Assembly (NCBI RefSeq): GCF_040183065.1
Contig: NC_091122.1
Span: forward strand, 159,241,455 to 159,305,454
Direction: 5' to 3'
DNA length: 64,000 nt
From: Periplaneta americana
Lineage: Eukaryota > Arthropoda > Insecta > Blattodea > Blattidae
The position numbers and the translations under genes were made by a program. The notes under the pieces are model-generated. The model ran no database searches. It saw only the letters and a list, made by a program, of their open reading frames with translations, and was not told where the DNA came from. Every line of letters starts with the position of its first letter. The stretch's first letter is position 1. Shown piece by piece: positions 42,290 through 52,562 of this stretch.

Positions 42290-43015
42290 TTACGGTCATC
42301 ATGCACTCAGCTGTGCGAGGAGCAAGGGTCTCATTCCCAGACATACATCACTCAATAATATCATTAAAAGATCTCTGACTTCTTGTGGCATCCCGTATCT
42401 TCTGGAACCATCAGGTATTAGTCGCGAAGACTGTTAACGATCCGATGGTCTCACCTTAATTCCATGGTCTAGAGGAAAATCTTTAATTTGGGACTCCACT
42501 TGCGTTCACACTCTAGCTCCATCTCACTTGCCGAATACCTTCAGACGCTGTGCGTCTGCTGCTGAATTGGCCGTGAAGAAAAAGGTCAATAAATATTTTT
42601 TAGACAATATTATATCTTCATCCCCTTTGCTGTGGAGACCTTCGGTCCTTGGAGTCATGACGCTAAAGTTTTGATATCTCAAATCAGCCAAATTTTCATC
42701 TCCATTACTGGTGATCGGCGTTGCACTAATAATTTGCGTCAACGCTTAAGTACAGCTATTCAACGCGGAAATGCAATGAGCGTTTCAGATACTCTTCCCG
42801 AATCGAGCCTTTTGGACGAACTTTCCTCCTTTAAAATTAAATATTCTGTGTGCATAAGTTTATTTACTATAAATAAGTGGTATAATTCAATTTCTGTCAC
42901 GAATTGGTCTGGTTCAGTAAAATGCTTATTTCATTTAGTGGGTCATTTAGAAAATAAAAGGAATAAAAGTATTTTGTACACGTGGAATTGTACGTACAAA
43001 TATGTATTGTATTAA
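42290..43015 (+). pseudogene. retroelement ORF C-terminal relic
   Basis: Two overlapping frames, separated by a frameshift near 42610, give DGLTLIPWSRGKSLIWDSTC, then HTLAPSHLPNTFRRC, then VETFGPWSHDAKVLI, then ITGDRRC and QRLSTAIQRGNA. This series recurs in many invertebrate genomes at the end of non-LTR retroelement or transposon proteins. I cannot assign the family with certainty. The sequence is 3' of the acyl-CoA synthetase and unrelated to it. Confidence 0.5.
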
Positions 43016-43892
43016 TTTTCTAGTTTCTACTTCATTATTGCTGTTATTTCAAATTCATGTTTAATGTATATAATAGTTTTCGGTTTACAGTTTTAATGTA
43101 CTTAATACAGGAATTGTCTGTTATTGTTATTGCTTGGAAATAAAAAAGATTCTGAAGTGTACCGTACTGTACTTTAAGAGCTATATTTTAACGTTAGTTT
43201 CTTTGCGTGTTTCTGCACTCCGTTTACCTTCCTTAGTAATAAAAAATTACCAAATTTTGTGTAGTATCAATCATTCTGCATAATATGTATAGTATATTAT
43301 ACAATATATTTTTATTACTGTCAATAAGTAACTATGACTCCACAGTATAAATTCTACTACATTAATTTGAATAATTTAGAAGAGGATCTGATTTTGCTGT
43401 GTTTCGATGTATTTTGGATTCCATGTATGATAGTGATATACAATACACACACAATAAAAATTTAGTGATTTAGGATTTGTATAATATATTGATTGGAAAT
43501 GATTACTTTTATAGCTACTTTTGACATTTTTGTAAATGAATGAATAAATGAAATAATAAAGTGGTTTCTTATTCAGTTCTAAGGCAGTTTCTCAAATATG
43601 GAAATCTACCCTGACAGATCCCAAAAAAATGTGTCGGGACAATATCTTCGTCGACAATTTCACCCTCCTGAACTACTCTCACAAAATCATACGTTTTTGC
43701 ACTCATCAAATAACCATAATTTAACAATAGGTTACGTTGAATATATTTATGGATATTGATTCTAAATCACATCTTACAAAATACTTTTGTCGGACAGTAT
43801 ATGCATATTAGTCATAACACAGAAAAGCTATGCAACCGCCAATTTTTTAACTTAAAAGCAAATAAAGAGAAGAAGATCAAAATTTTACTTAC

Positions 43893-44088
43893 CAAAGTAA
43901 TATTGTCCGGCCACTCCTCACATCTACTCCAAACATGCTGTGGTACAGACTAAGTTGGCACAGCTAACTTCAGGATGCGATGAATTGACTACTCGTGCTA
44001 CATCTCAAGACGAGCTGAAGAGCTGGCGATACTGAAGTCTTCTGAACAGCTGCATCCCACAATTGAGAAGAGTTCTTCAACGATCCAT
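43893..44088 (-). pseudogene. decayed inverted exon-1 copy of the acyl-CoA synthetase
   Basis: The minus strand from an ATG at 44088 aligns over its whole 196 nt with exon 1 (195 nt) of both other copies. Matching stretches include CAGAAGAC, GTGCCAAC and GAGTGGCCGGA. Upstream is an AG acceptor at the same 9-nt distance from the ATG, and downstream a GTAAGT donor (plus 43887-43892). Stops occur at codon 4 and further on, and one extra base shifts the frame. Beyond it, translation gives VWSRCEEWPDNITL against [14 protein letters not shown]. Divergence is about 30% by eye. No other exon of this copy was found on either side. Confidence 0.75.
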
Positions 44089-44516
44089 CTTTTGCCACTA
44101 TAACCATAAAAAAAATTTAATTGGAATCTTAAAGGATATTATGCCACCTGATTTCAAGAAACAACCTACCGCAGAGCTATCGAAAAAAAAAAACTGACTT
44201 ATCTTTTTTGTGTCCCTGTTTAAAGAAATATACATAGAATTAATGGCTTAAGTAGCATGTGTTTTTTAAATATTTCCGAATATTTGGCAAAAAGTGGGAT
44301 CTTCAAAATAAAAGTAACAATTTTACTGTTCTTCTGTTATCTGTTGGCTACATAGTGACGCTTATTAGTTGCTGGAGTTCATGGTGAATATTAAGAAAAA
44401 ATAAGACTATAATAAATGTTTACTGAAATTAGAACTTAAGTGAAAAATAAATACTTGTGCACTGTTAGAAATGTTGCACAATATAACAATAGTTACCTAT
44501 CTCTAATTGAGGTACT

Positions 44517-44915
44517 GGCTGATATGTACAGTAGCGGCAAAAAAAAACCGGACTGACCCTTATAGCTGATTTCATAGCCTTGTTCACTCCAGCGCACGAT
44601 AGACTGGTAACTAAGACTTGCGTGGTTCGAATCCTGCCTGGGAAGGAAACTTTTTTTTGTTCCTTATTCAAATTTATTCCCAATATTTTTCGATTGCAGC
44701 GATATGTTACTACTTAATTAACTTATTATTCCCAGAACATGAATTTTGCCAGCAATCGAAAAGTATTGGAAATAAATTTGAATAAGGAACAAAAAAAAGG
44801 CAGGTTTCGAACTACGAAAGTCTTAGTTACCAGTCTATCGTGCTCTGGAGTGAACAAGGCTCTGAAATCAGCTACAAGGGTCGGTCAGGTTTTTTTGCCA
44901 CTACTGTACATGTAT
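44517..44915. mobile_element. inverted pair of tRNA-like SINEs
   Basis: 44517-44697 and 44742-44915 are inverse copies: GATAGACTGGTAACTAAGAC with a GTGGTTCGAATCC B-box at the left and the complement at the right, joined through AATTTATTCCCAATATTTTT. They form a ~400-bp foldback. Neither half is a plausible working tRNA. Confidence 0.7.
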
Positions 44916-44929
44916 TATCAGGGACTACA

Positions 44930-45125
44930 TCTCACTTGACGATATGTGTCAGAGGAAGAACAATTGTTTGTGTACATCTGAAGTCTGATTAATGACATAT
45001 GTAGCTAGTTAGCGATGTACGCGATGGAGGGGAAAATGAACTGGACACTCTCCATTATCTCCTGGCTTAGTTGCCTCATGACTGTCACTTTTGAGGTTCA
45101 GATCTATCTTCGGATAGTTAACTAA
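44930..45125 (-). repeat. dispersed ~220-bp repeat, copy 1
   Basis: It shares GAGATAATGG, CTAAGCCAGG and GAAGACAGGT-type blocks (in reverse) with copies at 49375-49560, 52551-52650, 53666-53890 and 61498-61620. The outer block ACATCTGAAGTCTGATTA also recurs at 49385. No coding sequence or TIR is visible. Confidence 0.65.
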
Positions 45126-45208
45126 AACACAACTTGTCTATACAGCGTGTCATAAGTCTACCAAAACTGTTCTCGAATTCTAACTCCACAGAGAAACCGG
45201 TTTAGCTC

Positions 45209-46192
45209 ACAAGCAAACATTCTGACGGGGGCAGATAAAAAAGTTATTTTTTTTTCCTTCCACTATGTTAATAATGTTAAAAAAAGTGCTTACACAATTT
45301 TTGCTACTCGACCGCAATTACGAGAGCCGTAAAAAATAAGTTTGCCAGGGGCCATTAACAGAAAGAAAACACAATTTCATTGGAAACATTTATTGGAACA
45401 GACACAGCAATAATTGTTGATATATATTATTTTAATGTACCGAAGTACATATGATATTTCCATGCAGATATTCTGCGTCATCATACGATGAAAGAGTAAT
45501 GGAACGGAGAAAAATTCTCTCCGGCGCCGGGATTTGAACCCGAGTGCACTCAGCACATGTGCGGACTTCGGTCCTACGTTCATAGACATCTATGACGTAG
45601 TGCAGAGGGCGGCCACTAGAGGGAACCCAAGAGTTGGAGCTTAATCTGAGACGATTCTGTCCGACGCAGGGGTGGTATCCGGTGTGGCTTAGTGGATAAA
45701 GCATCAGCACGTAGAGCTGAAAACCCGGGTTCAAATCCCGGCGCCGGAGAGAATTTTTCTCCGTACCATTGCTCTCTCATCGAATAAATGTTGAGCTATT
45801 TTACAACATATTCCCCACCGGAACTGAGATATTTGTCATGTCATAGGATCGACAGAGAAGTGCAGATGCCTGTCAAACACTGGATCCGATCCCAGGCGGC
45901 TGACTTCTACGACACAAGGATACAAAAATTGATCCCATGGTATGACAAATCACTCAGTTCCAGTGGAGGATATGTTGACAAATAGCGCAACAATTGCTGT
46001 ATGCGTTCAATAAATCTTTCTATACAATTGTGCTTTTTATCTGTAAACGGCCCCAGGGAAAATCTCTTTCTGGACGGCCTCGTAATTGCGGTCGAGTGGC
46101 CAAAATTTGTATAAGCACTTCTTTGACATCATTAACATGGTGGAAGAAAAAACTTAACTTTTTTATCTGCCCCCATCAGAATGTTTGCTTGT
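45209..46192. mobile_element. foldback element, family F1, copy A (with SINE insert)
   Basis: The outer ends ACAAGCAAACATTCTG and CAGAATGTTTGCTTGT are inverse. Long arms share TAAAAAAGTTA, GTTAATAATGT, CAAGTGCTTA-type blocks with the unit at 57291-57893. An insert at about 45421-45785 splits the left arm between GTTGA and GAGCTATTTT. There is no ORF. Excluding the insert, the element is about 620 bp. Confidence 0.82.
45421..45785 (+). mobile_element. SINE-like element with inverted tRNA-derived ends
   Basis: The left part has GGAGAAAAATTCTCTCCGGC then GCCGGGATTTGAACCCG, the complement of the right part CGGGTTCAAATCCCGGCGCC, then GGAGAGAATTTTTCTCC. Only the right part has a full tRNA-like head (GTGGCTTAGTGGATAAAGCA). 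The middle matches 36310-36450. It sits inside foldback copy A with a short duplication (TGTTGA or ATGTTGA). Confidence 0.72.
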
Positions 46193-46194
46193 CA

Positions 46195-46250
46195 GTCGAC
46201 TAAGGCGCTTGCATGCCGAACTGGAGATGCGCTCGGGAGCGGGTTCGATA
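46195..46250 (+). repeat. tRNA-SINE head fragment
   Basis: GTCGACTAAGGCGCTTGCAT, then CTCGGGAGCGGGTTCGAT match the head of the SINE at 48964 (CAGTCGATTAAGGCCCTTGC and GATCGGGCGCGGGTTCTAT). It ends after the B box. Confidence 0.55.
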
Positions 46251-46400
46251 AGTGACGTAAATAAATTGACATGAATAAGCATTGTTTGAAGGCAATAGTG
46301 TCATTTCTTCTGTTAATTCTTTGCTTTCAAAATTAACACTTTTTCAGTAACTTTCAACTTCAGCTTCCTTACAAAAAAAACTTCGACAGGGAAAGTCTTC
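46249..46400 (+). repeat. direct repeat block, copy 1
   Basis: AAGTGACGTAAATAAATTGA, AAGGCAATAGTGT and TTTTTCAGTAACTT blocks recur in the same order at 48301-48800, where a TTAA-target MITE splits them. A (CT)n tract follows at 46426-46458. Confidence 0.65.
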
Positions 46401-46589
46401 TGTATTTTCATGGACTTTTCTGGCTCTCTCTCTCTCGCTCTCTCGCGCGCTCTCTCTCATACGGAGGAGGAACCCGAAGGCTTGCACTGCAGCTTGAGGC
46501 TTACTGTGCTTACCATTCCTATTCTGTGAATGATTGGGTAGCCGAAGGGCCGCGCTCTTGTACAAGTACAGCACGCCGCACCGTGAACT

Positions 46590-46800
46590 TAACCCGAGCT
46601 ATGGTATGTATAATGATGATGATATATGTAGTAATGATGGCGAAATGAGTCCGAGGTTCAATGCCAAAAGTTACCCAGCTATTCTGCTTCAATTGGTTGA
46701 GGTAAAACTAACTTGTCCCAACCAGGATTTGAACCCAGGCCTCTTAGTTTCACGGTCAGACGCGCTAACCGTTACTCTACAGCGGTGGACATAGCAGGCT
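46590..46800 (-). mobile_element. tRNA-SINE in palindrome, left arm
   Basis: The minus strand reads CCACCGCTGTAGAGTAACGG, then TTAGCGCGTCTGACCGTGA, then GGGTTCAAATCCTGGTTGGG, then a 3' body with ATGAGTCCG-type sequence in reverse. A and B boxes are visible. Confidence 0.7.
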
Positions 46801-47356
46801 TAGTAAGTTTACCATACGTTTCGTAAAAAAACAGGAGTCCCCTTTTTTGACCTACGTGTCCGACGATTTCTCTAACCGATGTTTACTTCATAAATTCATG
46901 TTGAAATTATTTTGATTTGTATAAATGTTTGATTTTGGAATCAGTAAATATGAATGAACTATGTATGAAGAGTACTCATAGGCGGAGTTGGGGGGGGGGG
47001 CATGGTTGGCCAAACACTTTTTTTTTTCTATTAACGTCAGAAAATTTTGAATTCAAAAGATTTTCTTGTTTTTGTTTATGATTAAGTTTCTGTGCTTAAA
47101 TTGACGAATTATTGTCTTCAGACCATGTGTCTGGACTATAATATTTACTCTAAATTTCTGAATGTATAAGACTGATGTGTTAGAACTCTGCAGGTGTTCA
47201 AGCAGCCACTTGAAGAAATATGAATAACACAACAATGCAGAAAAAGAAAAGTGATCCCCGTTAAACTTAAAGACGAGATTAAATAAAATAATTAGAATTC
47301 ACATTTCATATGATATCTTGCTCTTTTAAATAAACAGATAAAGTAAATGTAAAATT

Positions 47357-47577
47357 GGTCCACCGCTGTGAAGTAATGGTTAACACGCCTGGCTATGAAA
47401 CGAGCGGTTTGGACAAGTTACTTGGTTGGGGGTTTTCCAGGATTTTTCCTCAACGAATTGAAGCAGAATTACTGGGTAATTTTCGATTTTGGACCTCAGA
47501 CTCATTTCGCCATCATTAATTCACATAACATCATCCATACAATAGCCCAGGTTAAGTTCACGGTGTGGCGTGTTATA
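47357..47577 (+). mobile_element. tRNA-SINE in palindrome, right arm
   Basis: It starts CCACCGCTGTGAAGTAATGG and runs through GAAACGAGCGG, TTACTTGGTTGGGGGTTTTC and GGGTAATTTTCGATTTTGGA to CAGGTTAAGTTCACGGTGTG. The B box has drifted. It is the inverse partner of 46590-46800. Confidence 0.7.
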
Positions 47578-47817
47578 GGGTAAAGTTGCCTATTTCCGTG
47601 ATACTCCTAATCCCGTGATACTTTTTTAAAATTAAATGTCAGTCAAAGCTTTGCCGCTCGACAATAGCGTCAGACATCTTTCTCGAAAGATTGCAACTTT
47701 CGCCTACTTTTGAGACATCGGTGAACTTCCTAGCAAGATACCCAATCCCGTGACATTCAGTGAAAAAAAAAACCTACCACGGAATTAGGAGTAACACGGA
47801 ATTAGGCAACTTTACCC
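47578..47817. mobile_element. TA-target MITE, 240 bp
   Basis: GGGTAAAGTTGCC and GGCAACTTTACCC are exact inverse ends with TA outside (47576-47577 and 47818-47819). Compared with the left palindrome arm, which lacks it, the insertion site is precise, so the MITE arrived after the palindrome formed. Confidence 0.82.
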
Positions 47818-48300
47818 TACTTGTACAAGAGCGCGGCCGTTCGGCTACCTAGTCATTCACAGAATAGGAGTAATAAGTACAATAAGCCTCAGGCTGCAGT
47901 GTAAGCCTTCCTCTTCCTTACAAGAGGAAGAAAAAAAGGAAACTTGTCTGTATATTTTGTTACAATTTTACTTTATTTTACAATACCTTTATAAAATGAT
48001 CATATTACGATATGCTGTAGCAAAGTCAAGCTATAACGGGGGGAGAAGATAAAATATGATGTTCCCCATAATCTCGTTATATGGGGATTCTATGGTTTTG
48101 CTTTGCCCCCCCCCCCAAGGAAACAGTTCTCTCTCCGCCTATGAGGGTACTGTTAGATATCATCTCATCTCGCCAAAATTTATGTAACTCTTGAGTTGTT
48201 CCAAAGCTTAAAGCTTCTGTGCTTATGTAAGATCTATGGAATAAAATAGGTACAAATAAAAAAAAATGATAATGAAAAAAGTTAAGTGCAAAGTATTGTC

Positions 48301-48800
48301 AAGTGACGTAAATAAATTGACATTAAGGGGACACGCTACTGAGATTTCTAATCTCCACAATTTTGATTGTAAGTTTTTGAAATTTTAAAATCGAATAGAT
48401 GTTGATGAGTTACATGTCCACAATTATTTTCAAAATTTTATGTTGAAAAATGTACTCGGAAAAAAATAAAATATAAAAAAGTGTTTATAATTTTAGTAAA
48501 CAAATATCTGGGTCTCATATGAAGATAATCTGTTTCTTAAACTTTTAAAATGATGCTAAGACTACCTACAATGAAATGGTGCATGGGTTTGTTCCTAGTC
48601 AATAGAGTTCATCAGTAAAAAAAAAAATTAACTTTTAACATTGACCAAAATTGACGAAAACTCAGTAGCGTGTCCCATTAATGAACTTTGTTTAAAGGCA
48701 ATAGTGTTGTTTCTTTTGTTAACTCCCTTCTTTCAGTGTTACGTAATGAATTTTTCAGTAACTTCTAATTTCAATTTCTTTACAAAGTAACGTCGATAAC
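48301..48800 (+). repeat. direct repeat block, copy 2, split by MITE
   Basis: 48301-48326 and 48678-48800 together correspond to 46249-46400. The interruption is the TTAA-flanked element. Confidence 0.65.
48327..48677. mobile_element. piggyBac-like MITE, TTAA target
   Basis: TTAA flanks at 48323-48326 and 48678-48681. The 17-bp ends GGGGACACGCTACTGAG and TGGGACACGCTACTGAG (reversed) differ at one base. The 351-bp interior is non-coding. A TTAA duplication is diagnostic of the piggyBac superfamily. Confidence 0.82.
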
Positions 48801-48963
48801 AAAAGTGTCCCGTATTTTAATGAGACATTTGTGACATGTTTATCGTTTACTAAAAGATAACAACAAATACTACTTTCTGAGTAGCCTCTAGCAATGTGTG
48901 GTCTACGTTTACTTTGCTGAAAGTTGGTGTTATTTCAAAGATTCAGTAATGCCTCAAAATCAG

Positions 48964-49224
48964 CCACCGACGTGGCTCAGTCGATTAAGGCCCTTGCCTA
49001 CCGGTCTGAAGTTGCGATCGGGCGCGGGTTCTATTCCCGCTTGGGATGATTACTTGGTTGGGCTTTTTCCGAGGTTTTCCCCAACCTTAAGGTGAATGCT
49101 ATGTAATCTATGGTGAATCCTCGGCCTCATCTCGCCAAATACCATCTCGCTATCACCAACCTCATCGACGATAAATAACCTTGTAGTTGATACAGCGTCG
49201 TTAAATAACCAACTAAAATAAAAA
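48964..49224 (+). mobile_element. full-length tRNA-SINE with TSD
   Basis: The head is CCACCGACGTGGCTCAGTCG, then ATTAAGGCCCTTGCC and a B-box-like GCGCGGGTTCTATTCCCGC. The body includes GGTTTTCCCCAACC and ends AACCAACTAAAATAAAAA. GCCTCAAAATCAG (48951-48963) and TGCTCAAAATCAG (49225-49237) are its target duplication. It is the best reference copy in the window. Confidence 0.85.
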
Positions 49225-49239
49225 TGCTCAAAATCAGAT

Positions 49240-50360
49240 TCACGTTGCTCCCTTTAGTGTCCCTTAAAAATAAAAGTTTAATACAGTGTATAAAGTTGAA
49301 AACACATTCATTTATTTATTTTAATTTAATTTAATGACGACCGTTTAAAAATAGTATGAAATAGATACACGTCAACAATTGTTTGTATGCATCTGAAGTC
49401 TGATTAGTGCAATATGTAGCTAGTCGGCGATGTATGCAATGGAGGGGGAAAGGAACTGGTCACCCTACCCCATTATCTCCTACCCTAGTTGCCTCACAAG
49501 TGGTGCCTTCTTGGTATCACTTGTGAGATTTAGACCTGTCTTCGGAAACAACAATATACATGTGGTAAGTGCATTACAGAATCTCGGAAATTGAAAAACT
49601 TGACTTCGTCTGTTTTTTTTTCAAACTTTTCTTCGATTCTGTAATAACGGACTTACCACACTTGTGCCGCAGTATAGTGTAACGATACTTTCTACTTCAG
49701 AGATCATTCACCGTGGAATTTAACATGGGAGAGAAAAAAAGTGTCATCCATTTTATCCTGGAACTCTGAAAGAAAAAGAATTTTTCTACGTTCTTCAGAT
49801 CTACAACAAGGAACTGCCATTTCAATTCCCTTCTCGAGGAAGCCATGTTAAATATTTTGACGATAGGGCCCTTGACCGGATTTGAAGTAGCGAACCTCGG
49901 AGGGCAAAACCGTAAGACTATCAAGGACGATATTTATACTGTAATAACTCAATCATTAACTCCAGATTTCAGCAAGATATTAACGTTAGCGACGCTGCCA
50001 CGATGACTTCGGTTGAGTGGTTATCGGTCGACCTTGAGAAGTTAATTGACCTGCGATGTGTTTCGCATTTTAGTTAGGAGCCTGCTTCTTGCATCCTTAA
50101 AAACTTGAATTGTGGCAGGATTAGATAATACAAACAGAAAAAAACGAAACTACGAGAGGCATGTCTGTCTGCTACGAGCACAAGGTCCATCCAGTGTTGC
50201 CAAGTTGGTGATTATGTCACCAGATCTAGTGTTTTTTGGGAAGCTATTTGATGCCAAAAAAATGTCATTTAGTAACATGTCGAAATTCTGGTGATTTTAA
50301 AGCAAGTCTGGTGGTAAATCTGAAGTATTCGTCGCACAAAATTAATATTTGATTATTCAT
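49240..50360. other. intergenic, one dispersed repeat only
   Basis: Apart from the minus-strand dispersed repeat at about 49375-49560 (see 44930-45125), this interval has no element end or coding frame that I can support. A short repeat with TTTTATTTAACGACGC follows at 50380-50456. Confidence 0.5.
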
Positions 50361-50456
50361 TTTTAAAATTATATTATGTTTTATTTAACGACGCCCGCAA
50401 CTGTCGAGGTTATAATAGCGTCGCAGGTTCGCCGGCATTGTGTCCCGTAGGGGTTC

Positions 50457-51428
50457 TATGCGGATGACGTGAATATGTTAAGAGAAAATCCACAAACGAT
50501 TAAGGAAAACATGGAAATTTTACTTGAAACAAGTAAAGCGATAGGTTTGGATGTAAATCCCGAAAAGACAAAGTATATGATTATGACTCGTGACCAGAAT
50601 ATTGTACGAAATAGAAATATATAAATTGGAGATCTATCCTTCGAAGAGGTGGAAAAATTCAAATACCTTGCAGCAACAGTAACAAATATAAATGACACTC
50701 GGGAGGAAATTAAATGCAGAAAAAATATGGGAAATGCCTGTTATTATTCGGTTGAGAAGCTTTTGTCATCTAGTCTGCTGTCAAAAAATCTGAAGGTTAG
50801 AATTTATAAAACAGTTTTGTATGGTTGTGAAACTTGGACTTTCACTTTGAGAGAGGAACATAGGTAAGGGTGTTTGAGAATAAGGTGCTTAGGAAAATAT
50901 TTGGGGCTAAGAGGGATGAAGTTACAGGAGAATGAAGAAAGTTACACTTAGCGCATCTGCCTGCGAAACCAGGTGGCCCGGGTTCGATTCCCGGTCGGGG
51001 CAAGTTACTTGGTTGAGGTTTTTTCCGGGGTTTTCCCTCAACCCAATATGAGCAAATGCTGGGTAACTTTCGGTGCTGGACCCCGGACTCATTTCACCGG
51101 CATTATCACCTTCATATCATTCAGACGCTAAATAACCTAGATGTTGATACAGCGTCGTAAAATAACCTACTAAAATAAAAAAAAAATTACACAACACAGA
51201 ACTGTACGCATTGTATTCTTCACCTGACATAATTAGGAACATTAAATCCAGACGTTTGAGATGGGCAGGGCATGTAGCATGGGGAGTCAGAGACGTAGAT
51301 GGGAGGATAATATTAAAATGGATTTGAGGGAGATGGGATATGATGATAGAGATTGTATTAATCTTGCACAAAATAGGGACCAATGGCGGGATCATGTGAG
51401 GGCGGCAATGAACCTCCGGGTTCCTTAA
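50457..51428 (+). pseudogene. LINE reverse transcriptase relic
   Basis: It aligns by eye with the ORF at 4875-5853 from YADDVNML to the terminal PS..MNLRVP. Defects: a TAA shortly after the IVRN segment near 50621, loss of the LPV codons in the [13 protein letters not shown] segment, a frameshift after EEHR near 50866, the SINE insertion, and a ~70-bp deletion after GHVA near 51280. It is clearly dead. Confidence 0.85.
50945..51182 (+). mobile_element. tRNA-SINE inserted in LINE
   Basis: GCGCATCTGCCTGCGAAACC, then GGCCCGGGTTCGATTCCCGG (a good B box), then TTACTTGGTTGAGGTTTTTT, then CCGGACTCATTTCACC, and a 3' end ACAGCGTCGTAAAATAACC with poly-A. The 3' body is shared with 48964-49224. The first few bases of the head are missing. 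Confidence 0.82.
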
Positions 51429-51451
51429 AAGCCAGTAAGTAAGTAAGGAGT

Positions 51452-51567
51452 TCTTTCACATGCCAGTACATCTATTGACACTTAAGTGCCATCGACTTGG
51501 GCCGGGATAGAACCCGCAACCTCGGGCACAGAAGGCCAGCACTCTACCGACTGTGCGACTCAGGACG
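51452..51567 (-). mobile_element. tRNA-like SINE, separate family
   Basis: The minus strand reads GAGTCGCACAGTCGGTAGAG, then TGCTGGCCTTCTG, then GGTTGCGGGTTCTATCCCGG, then a CAAGTCGATGGCACTTAAGT tail. Box A and box B are recognisable. The tail differs from the other SINEs here. Confidence 0.65.
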
Positions 51568-51749
51568 ACGGTTTTTCATTTAATTAACGTCAAATCTTAA
51601 TTGACTGGGAAAAAATTAGCATCTCTTTTCTCTTGTTCTCTTATTTCAAATTCTGCGCACCGCTACCCCAATCTATTTGGTTTCTCGTTTTCAAAATTTA
51701 TCCGCATATCATCAGCTAAGTACAAGATCTCATCATAACAATTAACTCA

Positions 51750-52022
51750 TTATACCCTACCACAAGACATCTTTATATTCTTCATCCTATACAGTTTCAG
51801 TTGCTAGAAATTGGAACTCGCTTCCGAGTAATATAAGGGGTTGTTGGACAATAACTTCATTTAGCTCAAAATTACATAAATTCTTACTTAACAGATTAAT
51901 TGCTGATTAATATTTGTTACTTATAATGAAACTAACATCTGTCCATTCTTATTATTATCATTAATTTCTCTAAATAGATTTACAAAACCTCTAATGGCAA
52001 TTACATTAATATTCTCATTATA

Positions 52023-52078
<56 letters not shown>

Positions 52079-52386
52079 TTTTTTTCCTCCCTGTAACATA
52101 GTCCTAGTAAGCTTATATTAAATTAATTTTATTCATTTTACTAGCTAGCTCAAATATTAAATTAATTATAATTCATTGAATTAAATTAGCTCATAAATTA
52201 AGTTACTACTTTACCTTATAGGTTTCTCTAAATTTAAATAAATATCTAGTCTACTAGTCGTTAAAACTGAAGTGTAAATATTTGTAATTTAAATATGTAT
52301 TGTATTTATTAAGGCTGGTTGAGTGGAAGAGAAGGCGTTATGGCCTTAACTCTGCCAGCGAAAATAAAACATTATTATTATTATTT

Positions 52387-52425
<39 letters not shown>
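51750..52425 (+). mobile_element. LINE 3' end with (TTA)n tail
   Basis: A coding end reads TVSVARNWNSLPSNIRGCWT, then KLHKFLLNRLIAD and a stop at about 51908. An untranslated part with a (TA)n run at 52024-52075 leads to the shared block GGCTGGTTGAGTGGAAGAGA and (TTA)n. It matches the opposite-strand ends at 34133 and 56025. Confidence 0.72.
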
Positions 52426-52426
<1 letters not shown>

Positions 52427-52433
52427 ACACTTG

Positions 52434-52562
52434 CTTTCTCATTTCTAAATCTTTCATACTCAAATGTCGATGTTGAACGCGTGTTCAGTGTAGTGAATTT
52501 GACCAAATCTAATTTGCGAAATAGAATAAAAATTGAAACACTTCATGCTATTGTTGTTGTTT
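52434..52562 (+). pseudogene. hAT transposase C-terminal fragment
   Basis: Directly after the LINE tail the frame gives FLNLSYSNVDVERVFSVVNL, then TKSNLRNRIKIETLHAIVVV and a stop. S-N-x-D-x-E-R-x-F-S with LRNR and ETL is the hATC pattern of a subfamily different from the 9523 and 31541 fragments. No TIRs were found. Confidence 0.65.

Larger units (their letters stand above)
46461..47930. repeat. 1.47-kb imperfect palindrome containing inverted SINEs
   Basis: The arm 46461-46805 is inverted as 47345-47930, the latter lengthened by a MITE at 47578-47817. Matching blocks are GCCGCGCTCTTGTACAAG against CTTGTACAAGAGCGCGGC, CTATTCTGTGAATGA against TCATTCACAGAATAG, and two opposed SINEs. The centre 46806-47344 is unique AT-rich DNA. 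Confidence 0.75.
50457..51449 (+). mobile_element. LINE fragment split by a SINE
   Basis: It is the same family as 4875-5871: it starts at the YADD box (TATGCGGATGACGTG) and ends MNLRVP-like plus (AAGT)n. A SINE at about 50945-51182 interrupts it between GAAAGTTACAC and AAATTACACAAC, and the repeat AGTTACAC/AATTACAC is the likely duplication. Confidence 0.85.
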
